64,000 bases of DNA from Gimesia aquarii (GTDB taxonomy: Bacteria; Planctomycetota; Planctomycetia; Planctomycetales; Planctomycetaceae): assembly GCF_007748175.1 (NCBI RefSeq), contig NZ_CP037422.1, positions 5,968,334-6,032,333 on the forward strand, in the 5' to 3' direction. Position numbers and translations under genes: made by a program. The first letter of the stretch is position 1; every line of letters begins with the position of its first letter. The notes below the pieces were generated by a model, which saw nothing but the letters and a program-made list of their open reading frames with translations, was not told where the DNA came from and did not search any database. Of the stretch, positions 41,045 through 52,065 are shown piece after piece.

Positions 41045-42439
41045 ATGAAGACAAATTCTGGTTCATTACTGGTAGTTGACGACGATCAAAATATTCTGGA
41101 AGCGATGGCTGACTATTTACGAAGTCTCGGCCACCGTACAGAAACATCATTAACCTGTCTGGACGCCATTGAACGTCTGAAGGAATTTCCATTCCAAGTG
41201 GTCGTGTGCGATGTCAATTTACCAGACCAGGACGGCTTTCAATTACTGGAATGGGTGAGAGAGAACTCACCTGAAACTGCCGTTATTATGTTGACGGGAT
41301 TCGGAACTATCGAAAGTGCTGTAGAGGCGATCCGGCTTGGTGCTTTCGAATATTTGACCAAACCGGTCATTGATGAAGAACTAAGTCTGACCATTGAACG
41401 ATGTTTGGAACAGAGGCAGGTTGTAGAAGAAAACAAGTCACTAAAAGCCCAACTCGATCAGCGTTTTGGTCTGGCAAATATCGTGGGCCAAGACTACAAA
41501 ATGCAGAAAATGTTTGATTTGATCGAAAGTGTAGCAGATACTCGGACGACGGTCTTAATTCTGGGTGAAAATGGTACGGGAAAAACGATGACTGCACGTG
41601 CGATTCACCAGCTTAGCGATCGCTGCAGTAAACCATTTGTTGAAGTTGCCTGTGGCGCGCTTCCAGATACTTTACTGGAGAGTGAGCTTTTCGGTCATAA
41701 AGCCGGCGCCTTTACGGGAGCAACTCACGACAAAGTTGGTAAGTTTCTACAGGCGGATGGTGGTACATTGTTCCTGGATGAAATTGCTACGTCTTCTCCC
41801 AGTCTGCAGGTAAAATTGTTGCGGGTTTTGCAGGATCGTGAATTCGAAGCAGTTGGTGATAATAAAACTCATTCTGTTGATATTCGTCTCATTTTGGCAA
41901 CCAATCAAAATTTGGAAGAGATGGTAGCCAAAGGAGAATTCAGACAGGATTTATATTATCGCATTAACGTAATTACATTGACTCAGCCTGCACTTAGAGA
42001 ACGCATCAGTGACATTCCGCTGCTGATCGAACACTATCTCAAAATTTATAACGAACAAGTTGGCAAATCCATCAAAGGTTTTGATGCTTCTGCAGTTCAA
42101 GCCATGTTAAAATATTCCTGGCCAGGTAATGTTCGAGAACTCATTAATGTCATTGAGCGGTCGGTTGTGTTAACAAAAGGTGATTACATTCGAATTCATG
42201 ATCTTCCCGAACAAATTCGTCAGGAACAATCATTTTTGGCCTCTTCTAGCAATCGAGTGGGAAATGCCTCATTAAAGAGTGCTTTAGCAAACCCTGAACG
42301 TCAAATCATTATCGAAGCCCTTGAGGCCAATGGCTGGAATCGACAAAACACGGCCAAAGCCTTGGGAATCAATCGCACAACACTATATAAGAAAATGAAG
42401 AAGTACGAAATCGATTTCGAAAAGCAACTAATGCACTAA
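41045..42439 (+). CDS. Sigma-54 dependent response regulator (NtrC family)
   Basis: 464 residues from ATG 41045 (TTG 41027 is an alternative start). Receiver domain with acceptor Asp in [15 protein letters not shown]+ domain with GENGTGKT (Walker A), [13 protein letters not shown] (sigma-54 contact loop) and GGTLFLDEI (Walker B); Fis-type HTH at the C-terminus ([20 protein letters not shown]). Activates sigma-54 promoters when phosphorylated. Cognate kinase not adjacent. Confidence 0.95.
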   Translation: MKTNSGSLLVVDDDQNILEAMADYLRSLGHRTETSLTCLDAIERLKEFPFQVVVCDVNLPDQDGFQLLEWVRENSPETAVIMLTGFGTIESAVEAIRLGAFEYLTKPVIDEELSLTIERCLEQRQVVEENKSLKAQLDQRFGLANIVGQDYKMQKMFDLIESVADTRTTVLILGENGTGKTMTARAIHQLSDRCSKPFVEVACGALPDTLLESELFGHKAGAFTGATHDKVGKFLQADGGTLFLDEIATSSPSLQVKLLRVLQDREFEAVGDNKTHSVDIRLILATNQNLEEMVAKGEFRQDLYYRINVITLTQPALRERISDIPLLIEHYLKIYNEQVGKSIKGFDASAVQAMLKYSWPGNVRELINVIERSVVLTKGDYIRIHDLPEQIRQEQSFLASSSNRVGNASLKSALANPERQIIIEALEANGWNRQNTAKALGINRTTLYKKMKKYEIDFEKQLMH

Positions 42440-42467
42440 TCATTAACCTTACTTTGCTCTACTTATC

Positions 42468-42502
42468 AAGGATGCACGTCGTTCAAACGTGCATCCTTTT
42501 TG
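42468..42502 (+). terminator. Rho-independent terminator of the response regulator
   Basis: AGGATGCACG, 9-bp loop, CGTGCATCCT followed by TTTT. Confidence 0.88.
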
Positions 42503-42678
42503 CATTCTGAAACCATTCACATGCAGTATTACCATTCATTTAGGTAAAACAGATCAGGTTTGTTTTATCCCTTCATCTCACGAAATAAAATGGCCGATAC
42601 TTTTGAGAGAATAAAACAATCTAATTACGTATTTAGCGAACAAACGCTCCATCATCTCATTTCCAGGAGGGGGGAAAC

Positions 42679-43833
42679 ATGAGATTCTCGCTGATTATGA
42701 TCGTCACGATTTCGTGTACTCTTACCAGTTCGGCAATTTATGCCGAAGAGGCGGTTCAACCACAAACCTTAGCAGATGTATTATCTCAAGGAGTCCTCGA
42801 ACAAGATGCGGCACCAGCACCTCCTGTCTTGGATGACGATGATGATTCTACTCTTCCACCAGACTCGAAAACAGAACTGATTCATACGCCTAGCGGTGAA
42901 CCAGCACTGAGCCAACCCGCGCACGGATATTGTTCTTCCTCTGTCTGCAACGATCAATCTTCTGTTTGTGACTGCCCAATATGCAATTGTAGCTCATGTT
43001 GTACAATATGTGATCGAATACCGTTATTGAATAAATTTCCCAGCGATCGCTGTTTTGATGACTTTATTATGCCGGTAAGTAATCCCGTTTGGGCGATTGA
43101 TCCACGCTCGCTGACCTATGTACGCGGTGTTTTCATCAATCAAATGATTGACGCTCAGACCCCCGTGCTTGGAGCAGGGGACTTGCAAGTCTACGCTCTC
43201 CAAATCGGAATTGCCTTGAACGAACGACTCTCCTTTCTGGCAATCAAAGATGGGTATAATACTTTACAAACACGTGGTGTGGGAAATAGAACAGGCTGGT
43301 CAGACCTTGGACTTGGCCTGAAATATGTCTTTATCAGAGATGTAGAGAATCAATTTTTACTCTCTGGTGGACTGATTTATGAAACAACCAATGGAAGTAC
43401 ACGCGTGTTTCAAGGAAATGGTGATGGAGTATGGACACCCTATGTTTCTCTGGGTAAGCAAATTGGCAGTGGTCATGTCATCGCCTCAGCAGGCTATCAT
43501 ATTCCTGGTGACACGTCAGAAGAATCACAATCGATTTATTACAGTGTGCATTATGACCATCCCATTACCAATAAACTCTCGGCAATCGCAGAATTGAACG
43601 GAATTGTTTATACCAAAAGTGGTCAGGCTTTGCCGCTAAGTATTGAAGGGGGAGACTGGATCAATCTTGGTTCTTCCAGCGTAGCAGGAAATAATGTTGT
43701 GACGACCGCCTTTGGAGCCAACTACCGCGTTAATCGCTGCTTGTCTCTCGCAGGCGTTTGGGAATTCCCGCTTTCTAATCGAAAAGATCTTCTTGACAGC
43801 CGTACGACGATTACTTTGACGCTGACTTTCTAA
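42679..43833 (+). CDS. Exported cysteine-rich protein, probable outer-membrane barrel
   Basis: 384 residues. Signal peptide (MRFSLIMIVTISCTLTSSA). A Cys-rich stretch (CSSSVCNDQSSVCDCPICNC region, ~75-115) precedes a C-terminal beta-rich domain with alternating hydrophobic strands ending in TLTF, as in outer-membrane barrels. GGAGG precedes the ATG. The function may be porin-like; the cysteines are unusual for that. Confidence 0.65.
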   Translation: MRFSLIMIVTISCTLTSSAIYAEEAVQPQTLADVLSQGVLEQDAAPAPPVLDDDDDSTLPPDSKTELIHTPSGEPALSQPAHGYCSSSVCNDQSSVCDCPICNCSSCCTICDRIPLLNKFPSDRCFDDFIMPVSNPVWAIDPRSLTYVRGVFINQMIDAQTPVLGAGDLQVYALQIGIALNERLSFLAIKDGYNTLQTRGVGNRTGWSDLGLGLKYVFIRDVENQFLLSGGLIYETTNGSTRVFQGNGDGVWTPYVSLGKQIGSGHVIASAGYHIPGDTSEESQSIYYSVHYDHPITNKLSAIAELNGIVYTKSGQALPLSIEGGDWINLGSSSVAGNNVVTTAFGANYRVNRCLSLAGVWEFPLSNRKDLLDSRTTITLTLTF

Positions 43834-43854
43834 TCCAAAATCAATCGATTCGGT

Positions 43855-44520
43855 TTAGTGAGGTTTGGAACTCATTCGTGATCTGACAATTTGTTCCAAT
43901 TGATCTAAAACCTCTTCAATTGTCAAAGTCGAAGTATTGAATTCCACCGCATCGTCGGCCGGTACTAACGGGGCGACGGTGCGTTGTTCATCACGTTGGT
44001 CGCGTTGATCAATTTGCTGCAATATCTCTGCAACCGACATGTTTTTCCCTTGAGTTCGAAGTTCTGCCTGTCTGCGTCGGGCTCGCTCTTGCGGATCGGC
44101 GATCAGAAAAAACTTGCAGAACGCTTCAGGAAAAACCACCGTTCCCTGATCTCGACCTTCGCTGACGATATCAATTCCTTCAGCTGCTTGACGCTGCAAA
44201 CGTACCAGCTCTGTTCTCACTACCGGGTATTGTGCAATCAGAGAAGCAACTTCCGTCACTTCAGGGGTACGGATTGCCTCTGAAACATTCCGTCCATCAA
44301 CCAGCACTTGGGCATCAGAAAATGAAATTTTAATTTGCTGGCTAATTACTTCAACCGCTTCCTCATCAGTTGGATCAACGTTTTGATCAAGCACACTCCA
44401 GGCAACACATCGATACATTGCCCCTGTATCAAGAAACTCGAAGCCTAAACGCTGCGATAAACCTCGTGCTGCAGTACTTTTCCCAGATCCTGCCGGACCA
44501 TCTATCGTCACGATCATCAA
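43855..44520 (-). CDS. cmk: Cytidylate kinase
   Basis: 221 residues. P-loop GPAGSGKSTAARGL, FLDTGAMYR, IVSEGRDQGTVVFP, and the KFFLIADPQERARRR lid region. Phosphorylates CMP/dCMP. Directly adjacent (0 bp) to the GH38-like gene upstream. Confidence 0.96.
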   Translation of the reverse strand: MMIVTIDGPAGSGKSTAARGLSQRLGFEFLDTGAMYRCVAWSVLDQNVDPTDEEAVEVISQQIKISFSDAQVLVDGRNVSEAIRTPEVTEVASLIAQYPVVRTELVRLQRQAAEGIDIVSEGRDQGTVVFPEAFCKFFLIADPQERARRRQAELRTQGKNMSVAEILQQIDQRDQRDEQRTVAPLVPADDAVEFNTSTLTIEEVLDQLEQIVRSRMSSKPH

Positions 44521-47418
44521 CTAGGATTGCTCCTCAAACTGGATTTCAATCTCAGCAATTTCATACTGAGACATTTCAATTAGAACAGCGTCGTCTTCAA
44601 TCGGAAGTTCCACTATTGTTTTACCGTGAAAATCACGTTGTCTGGCGCTGACGGGTGATTTCCAACATCGCAATTTGACAGAACGATGTATCCCTTCGGT
44701 CTCAATCAAACGCACTGCAAAACCAGTCGATACACCAAACGTATGTTGCGAGGAACCTTCTTCGTGGTTTACCAGATCCAAAATTCGTGTTAGTTGTACA
44801 TTACTGGCTGAAACATGAAATAACCAACCACTGTCTCCCATACGGGGAGGTCCAACCGGACTTGAAAATTGACCTGCGGGAACCATGACATTCTTGGCTG
44901 TTTGCATGGGAAAGCTCTGGTTGACAGCAATCGAGAATCTAAATTCGCGTTTGGTTTCTCCTTCAACAACCAACATACTATCCAGCATGCGAGGCCCTGT
45001 TTTACGATGAAATGGTAAACCATGATTGAGAATCGTTACCCGTTCTTCACCTTCTGCAATCTCAAAATAGTGAGGACTTTCAAACCGTTCTCCCTGAAAT
45101 GCATGCGCACTCTCTAATAACGATCTTGTCAGAGAAGCCGTGCTATCTCCCCATGCAAATCGAGCTGCAAAATAATTGTCCCAGGGATTTCCATCCGGCA
45201 TTGTCTGAATATCAAGCTCAATCTTCACATCAAGAATAGGCCGCCCGCGCCAAAGCTGGAAAATCTGACGAAATGTTGCCAGCGTGCTCTCACTCACCTG
45301 ATCAAATATTTCACCAGTTGTGACAATTTCTCCCATGCCTGGACCATCGCATGTCAGCTCTACTTTCACTTCTCGTATCTCGGAATAAGGAGTTTTATTG
45401 TCCCAACTCCCTAAGGGGCCTGTTGTAGAAATATTTCGCTGGTAGGGAAATCGAAATGCTAATTGCTGGCTTAAACGATTCGGCTTGCGACCATATTCTT
45501 TAATTTGAGCAATGCCACCCGTCTCTTCGTGTATATGAACTTCAAAAAATTCATTTCTAAGCAAGAGTGGCTCCGCAATTGGCACATTCACTTTAGGATG
45601 CTCTGGCGGGGACTGGGCTGGCTGCAGCCAGACAAAACCCGCCCCCGGGATCTCAACAACGGCTTTCTTTTGTCGATCATCAAATTGTGTTGCTTTGACT
45701 GAATCACTTAGCTCTGGTGCATTAGGAAACTCAGATAGATCGACAACAACAGTCCGATTAAACGATAAGGAGTTCAACAATAAAACTCCATACTGTTGTT
45801 GTTCCGTGCCTTGAAGAATCACATCAGCCAACTTAGCTATGCCCGCTTCACAAAAACCTTTCAGCGACGTAACAGCGTTTTGAAGATGTTCTTCGCTCGC
45901 ATCGGGATGGCCGCTTTCGATAGCTTGTTCTATTTTGAAAAGCGAGGCATCTTGTATCGTTTGTCCATAGATGGCTTTGGAAATTGTGTGAAACCAGAGC
46001 CCGGCAGTAAACTCATCATACCTTTGGAAATGATCAATAAAGCGGCTAAGAGGGTTGGGTATTCGCATCGCCACAAGTTGACTCAGGAAAGGCGATAAGT
46101 ATTCCCGGGCATCATAAGAGGAATGTCGTCCCGATGACTCCGTGTTTTGAAAGAAATCATTCAACAGCACAAAGCTCCCCAACACGGGGGCATAATGATG
46201 GATGCGTTTAAAATCTTCAAAGAAGGGGGACTTTACATCAGGCCAATGAGCAAACATCAAAGCCCCGACCTGATCTTCTTCCATCGACTCCGCCATCCGC
46301 TGCGGAAATCGAAGATAACTGGCGGCACCTTCAGCAGACATGGGAATTCGAGAAAAGGCATCTAAGATCGTTCCATCTGCGCCTTCCCAGTGAATTTTAC
46401 TTTGTTCATAATCGGGATAAACGCCATCATCTAATACGATATGCAAGGCAGAATGAAATCCAAATCGATGCAGTAACATAGGTAGGAGAGAGGCCAGGCC
46501 AAAACGCCGCCTGGCCCACGTCGTAGGTGCACGTCCTGTCCGCTCCTGAATTTTGTTCGTTCCCGATTGCAACTGCCAGATGACAGACTCAACTGGCACA
46601 ACCGGAATGGCAATCTGCTCTTGGTCCCCTCCGATCACTTCCGTTTCCTGACTTTGACAGCTCCTTTTCAGGTGTGCTATTAAGTCAGGATCTTTTTCAG
46701 CGATGGTTTCAAGATCATCTGCGGTGATCAACAAATTTAAGGGCCGCTCAGCGGCGATGGACTGCTTGAGTGAATCGTCAACCGACTCCGGCGTCAACAG
46801 GCACAAGTCGAGCAAATAACAATCAATGGGATAAAAACGTTCCCGATTTTCCAGAAGGACTTCAAAACATCCTTTGAGATGCGCGCGGGCTGCTTCAATA
46901 TCATTGGCTAACGCTGCATCAGCAGCGGCAATGGCCTCCCGCTGAATGGTTGCCTCATCTAAGCTACTAAAATGGTGCATACAGCGGGTTAATAATTCTA
47001 ATTGAATATAACAGAGCCCCAATGCATAAAAATCAGCAACCAAATCATCCGACAAGACCTCATGAGCCGAATCTTCCTGTTCAGAGTTGAGTGGCTGAAG
47101 AGCTGCTTCTGCCATTTCATCTCGCTCAATCTTGCCACTGACAACAGTTGCGCCATTTGACTCAGCCTCTTCAATCCAACCGTAAGGCAGCCAATCTTCA
47201 GAAGTCTTGGGAATGAGCAGCAAACGATCTGTCAAAAACTGCGGAGGTTCATCGGAACGATGCCAACTGGGAATCACTCGTGATGAGGCCAAAAGTTCAG
47301 GATGCCAGGCCACCGCAAAAGCGTTGAGCAGGCTCTCTGCGTCTTTTTCATCCAGTTCCGTTGGAAAATCTTCAAGACTATGACAAGGGATCAATATTAC
47401 AATATCATTGTATGTCAT
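44521..47418 (-). CDS. Glycoside hydrolase family 38-like protein
   Basis: 965 residues. N-terminal catalytic-like region (~1-470) with IPCHSLEDFPTELD, then a helical part, and a large C-terminal beta-sandwich region (~560-960) as in alpha-mannosidases. No signal peptide. Usual nucleophile motif not confidently identified, so the enzyme activity is uncertain. Likely co-transcribed with cmk. Confidence 0.65.
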   Translation of the reverse strand: MTYNDIVILIPCHSLEDFPTELDEKDAESLLNAFAVAWHPELLASSRVIPSWHRSDEPPQFLTDRLLLIPKTSEDWLPYGWIEEAESNGATVVSGKIERDEMAEAALQPLNSEQEDSAHEVLSDDLVADFYALGLCYIQLELLTRCMHHFSSLDEATIQREAIAAADAALANDIEAARAHLKGCFEVLLENRERFYPIDCYLLDLCLLTPESVDDSLKQSIAAERPLNLLITADDLETIAEKDPDLIAHLKRSCQSQETEVIGGDQEQIAIPVVPVESVIWQLQSGTNKIQERTGRAPTTWARRRFGLASLLPMLLHRFGFHSALHIVLDDGVYPDYEQSKIHWEGADGTILDAFSRIPMSAEGAASYLRFPQRMAESMEEDQVGALMFAHWPDVKSPFFEDFKRIHHYAPVLGSFVLLNDFFQNTESSGRHSSYDAREYLSPFLSQLVAMRIPNPLSRFIDHFQRYDEFTAGLWFHTISKAIYGQTIQDASLFKIEQAIESGHPDASEEHLQNAVTSLKGFCEAGIAKLADVILQGTEQQQYGVLLLNSLSFNRTVVVDLSEFPNAPELSDSVKATQFDDRQKKAVVEIPGAGFVWLQPAQSPPEHPKVNVPIAEPLLLRNEFFEVHIHEETGGIAQIKEYGRKPNRLSQQLAFRFPYQRNISTTGPLGSWDNKTPYSEIREVKVELTCDGPGMGEIVTTGEIFDQVSESTLATFRQIFQLWRGRPILDVKIELDIQTMPDGNPWDNYFAARFAWGDSTASLTRSLLESAHAFQGERFESPHYFEIAEGEERVTILNHGLPFHRKTGPRMLDSMLVVEGETKREFRFSIAVNQSFPMQTAKNVMVPAGQFSSPVGPPRMGDSGWLFHVSASNVQLTRILDLVNHEEGSSQHTFGVSTGFAVRLIETEGIHRSVKLRCWKSPVSARQRDFHGKTIVELPIEDDAVLIEMSQYEIAEIEIQFEEQS

Positions 47419-48071
47419 TATATTGCAATGCTTTACGAACGTTGTGTCATTCTGTTATTTTACAGGGAAAGCTCTCATTTTCGACGCTGACTACGATTAG
47501 CATAAGCAAACCGCCAATGATGATCCATAGAACCGTCTTCCACAGACTTGATAATTCACAAATGTATGATGAACTTATACTTAAATCAGCCCTATTTTAA
47601 ACCTCGAACGATCAGCGACACGCCAAAATCGACTAAAATCTTTTTAGAGAATCCATCAGAAAAACGACAAAATCGTATTAAATGATAGGATTTGCGGGAA
47701 CTATACTCAGTAAGCTCTCATCTAACAAAATGAAAGCATCATTACTAAAAGATATCTGCCTTAAGTTTGTTACTTCATTTTAGTTCCATTTAAGCAGTAA
47801 AATATACAGAGCATGTTTATTAATTTTCATGAAGTCGTTTTCAAACATCCTTTATTTCATTGACTTTAGACGAAATCCTGTGATAGCCTTATGTTAGGGA
47901 ATTCTTTGCTCTCAAAAGTGATTCTCGAACCTTTCTTGACACGAAACTAATTTAGATGATTCTCATTTCGCACTTCTGAGCAATTTGATTCAGCAAGCGG
48001 AATTTCACCTCGTTATTGATTCTGGTAACCACTGAGACAAGCCGTTCCAGAAAGTAGGAGTAATCGGACAC
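47419..48071. other. Intergenic region upstream of the pilM-like operon
   Basis: About 650 bp without a supportable gene; divergent promoter region of the GH38-like and pilM genes. Confidence 0.6.
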
Positions 48072-50207
48072 ATGGCAGATAATCAAGCTGTTTGGGGCAT
48101 TGAGATTGGACAAGCTGGTTTAAAAGCCATCCGTCTTCGCTATGCGGAAGCCGCCGATCAAGTGATTGCCGTTGCCTTCGATTATATTCCGCATCCTAAA
48201 ATTCTTAGCCAACCAGATGCGGTTCCCGATGAATTGATTAGCCAGGCTTTGGAAACGTTTCTGTCTCGTAACGAAATTAAAGGGGATCTGATCGCAATCA
48301 GTGTTCCAGGGCAGGCCTCTTTGGCTCGGTTCATTCAATTACCACCGGTTCAATCGAATCGTGTTCCTGAAATTGTGAAATATGAAGCGAAACAACAAAT
48401 CCCCTTTGCTCTCGAAGATGTCATCTGGGATTATCAGCCTCTGGGTGGAGGTGTAGAAGAAAGCGGCTACATGCTGGATGCCGAAGTCGGTATTTTTGCG
48501 ATGAAACGCGATCAGGTCTTACAAACACTACAACCGTTTGTTGATCGAAAACTCGAAGTCGAGCTGATCCAAATTGCCCCACTGGGTCTTTACAACACTC
48601 TTTGTTATGACTCACTAGGCATGCGAGTTGGCCAGGACTACGAGGGGAATCCTGAAGAGTCTTCCATTGTGGTCGATATGGGTGCCGACAGTACCACACT
48701 GATGGTAACTAATGGCAGTAAGATCTGGATTCGTAACGTACCCATTGGTGGAAACCACTTTACGCGTGCCCTCACCAAAGAGATGAAACTCACATTTGCC
48801 AAAGCCGAGCATCTCAAATGCAATGCAACACGATCAGAAGACCCAAGAGCAGTGTTCCAAGCCTTGCGTCCTGTCTTTAACGATTATGTCGCGGAAATCC
48901 AAAGATCTATTGGATATTTTTCCAGTGTTAACCGTGATGCGAAAATTTCCAAAGTCTATGGGACAGGTAATGGATTTAAACTTGCTGGTTTACAAAAATT
49001 CTTACAACAAAACCTACAATACGAAGTGGAACGGCTTGATGACTTTCAGGCATTGGTTGGTGATGCGGTCCTTAACGAACCACTGTTCCAGGACAATATC
49101 CTGACGTTTACTGTTCCTTATGGAATTGCGTTGCAGGCCTTGCAACAGACATCTATTCGCACTTCACTACTACCACCTGAAATTGCAACAGCTCGTAAGA
49201 TTCGGCGTAAAAAACCTTGGGCCGTTGTTACAGCCGCAGCCTTATTAGTGGGACTTTGTATTTCAGCAGTAGGGTATAGCAATGTTGCCAACTCAGTTAG
49301 CACCGAACGTTTTGGTAGTGCAGAAGGTAAAGTCAAAAATTTGACAACTCAAGTGAGCGGATATAAGTCTAGCTATGATAGCGCAGAAAGTGAATTTACT
49401 TCTCTCATTGAGACAGGGAACAAGCTTGTTTGGAACCTGGAAACAAGGGACGACTGGTTAGAGGTGTTCAAAGCCATAAATGAATGCCTTCCTCGCGACA
49501 TTGGCGACGAACTTGATAATGAAAAAATTGAGCAAAGTAAGCGGATCAAGTTACCTGGAATTACAGTAAAGCATTATGCCGACTTGAATGAGTGGTTTGA
49601 GAAACTACCTAAGCAAGCGAAGTCAATTATGCTAAAAGAAGATCAGGATAAAGCACCTGAAGGAGAAGGCTTTGTCTTCACCTTACATGGTTTGCATTAT
49701 CACCACGACGAATCAAAGCCAACGACCGATATTGGTGCTCTATATGTCCATGAAACGTTACTCAAAAACCTTCAATCGTGGACAGTGAAAAATCCAAATT
49801 CTCCCATGGTCGATGTACGCAAAATGGGTATTTCACATGCCATTATTCTTTCGGATGAACGAAGCCCGTTCGAATTTTATCCCAAAGGTCGTCCACGGGG
49901 AATGCAACCAGGTGGCGAAGGAGGAGCCTTTGCCCGCGGTGGATTTGGAGGCTTTGGGGCTCGTGGTGGAGTCGGAGGCGTCCTACCGGGAGAAGACGCC
50001 ATAGGTATCCCCGGTGGTGGTTTGGGCGGCGTCGGACGACCGCGCCCTGGTAGAAATCGTGTTGAAAAAGAAGTCAAACCAATGCGAATTCACCAAACAA
50101 AATTCACATTAGAATTTGTCTGGAAACCGATTCCGGTACTTGAACGGCTGGAAACGCAACCAGAGTCCTCTTCAAGTGAAGGGGAAGAAACCGCAGAAGC
50201 AGGTTAA
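48072..50207 (+). CDS. pilM: PilM-PilN fusion protein, type IV pilus-like system
   Basis: 711 residues. Residues ~5-370 are PilM (FtsA-like actin fold): VWGIEIGQAGLKAIRL, AISVPGQASLARFIQLPP, SIVVDMGADSTTLM, GTGNGFKLAGL. A single membrane helix (WAVVTAAALLVGLCISAVGY, ~388-407) is followed by a periplasmic PilN-like part with coiled coil and a low-complexity GGFGGFGARGGVGGV insert. PilM and PilN are normally separate proteins that bind each other, so this is a natural fusion. Followed by two large membrane-anchored proteins in an operon. Confidence 0.85.
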   Translation: MADNQAVWGIEIGQAGLKAIRLRYAEAADQVIAVAFDYIPHPKILSQPDAVPDELISQALETFLSRNEIKGDLIAISVPGQASLARFIQLPPVQSNRVPEIVKYEAKQQIPFALEDVIWDYQPLGGGVEESGYMLDAEVGIFAMKRDQVLQTLQPFVDRKLEVELIQIAPLGLYNTLCYDSLGMRVGQDYEGNPEESSIVVDMGADSTTLMVTNGSKIWIRNVPIGGNHFTRALTKEMKLTFAKAEHLKCNATRSEDPRAVFQALRPVFNDYVAEIQRSIGYFSSVNRDAKISKVYGTGNGFKLAGLQKFLQQNLQYEVERLDDFQALVGDAVLNEPLFQDNILTFTVPYGIALQALQQTSIRTSLLPPEIATARKIRRKKPWAVVTAAALLVGLCISAVGYSNVANSVSTERFGSAEGKVKNLTTQVSGYKSSYDSAESEFTSLIETGNKLVWNLETRDDWLEVFKAINECLPRDIGDELDNEKIEQSKRIKLPGITVKHYADLNEWFEKLPKQAKSIMLKEDQDKAPEGEGFVFTLHGLHYHHDESKPTTDIGALYVHETLLKNLQSWTVKNPNSPMVDVRKMGISHAIILSDERSPFEFYPKGRPRGMQPGGEGGAFARGGFGGFGARGGVGGVLPGEDAIGIPGGGLGGVGRPRPGRNRVEKEVKPMRIHQTKFTLEFVWKPIPVLERLETQPESSSSEGEETAEAG

Positions 50208-50302
50208 TCAACGTTTTACTTTCAAATTAAATACTGTGATAAAGTGATCAAAATTACTGAATTTGAGTCAATAAATCTCTGCGGAGAATCGAGGACAAAC
50301 TC

Positions 50303-51994
50303 ATGGACAAACTAAAACCGATTCTTGCTCATAAATTCTGGATTATTCTGTTTATCGCACTGCTACTGCCTGTTATTGGTTGGAGCATGGCGACAGGTGG
50401 CCTTGCCAAAGAAATCGAAGAACGAAAAACGGCTATTGATAAAGCGTTTACCGACGCGCAAATCTCTCCGAATCCTCCTAATGAAACATGGTCAACCGCA
50501 CTCAAACAAATCAACAAAGAAAAAGAGAATTACATTGGACAATCACATAAATATCTTTGGGACAAACAAAAGAGCTTGTTTGTATGGCCAACAAATATTG
50601 CTCCTTTGATGAAAGATACACCTTATCGTGGTGAGATATCTCGTGTACCACGAAACCTGTATCGTAGCGCTTACAAATTTGAAATTTTACGTGTACATAA
50701 GCTGGCAAATCCCTTTGACCTGAGAGAGGGGACCGGAACAGTCGATCTCTCTCCCAATGTAATTCCCCATGTTCCTTTAGACAAATGGAAAACGCTACCA
50801 CCAACTCCAAAAGAAATGTGGGACGCCCAGGAAGATATCTGGCTCGTGACCTCCATTCTGAAAGCAATTGCAGATGTCAATAAAGGTGCGGCCAATATCA
50901 GTGAGTCTGCCGTTCGACAGATTTCTGTACTTGAATTGCGGGGGGGAACAGTTGGCGATGACGGCAGCGCCCCTGCTGGTGGTGATGGCATGGATCCAGG
51001 CATGAGTATGGAAGGAGATTTTGCAGGTGGTGGTGGACTATTTGGTGGCGGTGGCCCCCAACCTGGCATGGCAGGTGGCAAGGATGGAATGCAGAGTATC
51101 AGCGTTGACATGGATTTGAAAGAAATCTTTGGGAATGATGTTGATGGCTCTGCTGGAGGAGGGGACGAGTCAGGTGAGATGATGGAATCTGCAGATGCTA
51201 TGGTTCCTGGAGGGCTCGGCGGTGGTTTTGGTGCAAGGGGTGCGCAAAACCTCAAACGGTACTATCATGAAGAAGAAGAGCTTCCTTATAAAACTCGTGC
51301 CTTCTATTTAAAAGTTGTCGTTCAATCAACAAAACTACCACATTTACTCGCAGAGCTGACAAAAATGCCTTGGCCCGTCGAAATTAAGCGTGTTCAAATC
51401 GCAGATATGTTTGATGATAATCTCAGCCCGCTTGGTCAAATGGGCGGTGGCATGGCTGGCCGTAGACCAGGTAGAGGCGGAGCTATGGCAGGTGGAGACG
51501 AATTTGATCTGGAAAGTAGTTTAGATGGAGGTTTAGGTCGTCCAGGCGCCGGCTTTGAAGCAGATGGACTCCCTGGAGCAGGACGTGATCAAGGGCTCGA
51601 AAACAAAAGCTTACTTGATGCCGCTCTCAATGACCCGGAACTAGCTGTTGTTACGATCGCAGGCCTGATGACACTCTACAAACCCTACACACCTCCAGAA
51701 GGAGACGTCGTTGCTCAATCAGAGGGAGGGGAAATGGATGCAAATCAGCAACCAGTGACTGGCGCAGAGCCACAACCTGCAGATTCTTCAACAACACCCC
51801 CTGTAGAAAACCCAGCAAACCCTGTTGAACTGACTGCTCCAGCAGAAAATTCAGAAAAGCAACCTGATGATTCGACTACTGGAGAACAACCAAAACAACC
51901 AACGGAGTCTACTCAGCCGCAACCAGCAGGCTCCGATTCTAATAATCCACAGCTACCAAAGACTGAACCCAAGTCAGAGGAAGCTGTAAAATAA
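50303..51994 (+). CDS. Membrane-anchored pilus-associated protein (PilO-like position)
   Basis: 563 residues. N-terminal membrane helix (FWIILFIALLLPVIGWSM, ~12-30), then a periplasmic region with Gly/Met-rich low-complexity inserts (~210-300 and ~370-440) and a Pro/Glu/Gln/Thr-rich tail (~475-563). By order in the operon it should be the PilO counterpart, but the sequence is not clearly homologous. Confidence 0.6.
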   Translation: MDKLKPILAHKFWIILFIALLLPVIGWSMATGGLAKEIEERKTAIDKAFTDAQISPNPPNETWSTALKQINKEKENYIGQSHKYLWDKQKSLFVWPTNIAPLMKDTPYRGEISRVPRNLYRSAYKFEILRVHKLANPFDLREGTGTVDLSPNVIPHVPLDKWKTLPPTPKEMWDAQEDIWLVTSILKAIADVNKGAANISESAVRQISVLELRGGTVGDDGSAPAGGDGMDPGMSMEGDFAGGGGLFGGGGPQPGMAGGKDGMQSISVDMDLKEIFGNDVDGSAGGGDESGEMMESADAMVPGGLGGGFGARGAQNLKRYYHEEEELPYKTRAFYLKVVVQSTKLPHLLAELTKMPWPVEIKRVQIADMFDDNLSPLGQMGGGMAGRRPGRGGAMAGGDEFDLESSLDGGLGRPGAGFEADGLPGAGRDQGLENKSLLDAALNDPELAVVTIAGLMTLYKPYTPPEGDVVAQSEGGEMDANQQPVTGAEPQPADSSTTPPVENPANPVELTAPAENSEKQPDDSTTGEQPKQPTESTQPQPAGSDSNNPQLPKTEPKSEEAVK

Positions 51995-52065
51995 TAAAAC
52001 CTGTTTACCTCAAAACTAAGTTTGACTAATTACAGTAAAAAACTTAACCAAACGGAGAAGGTCCC

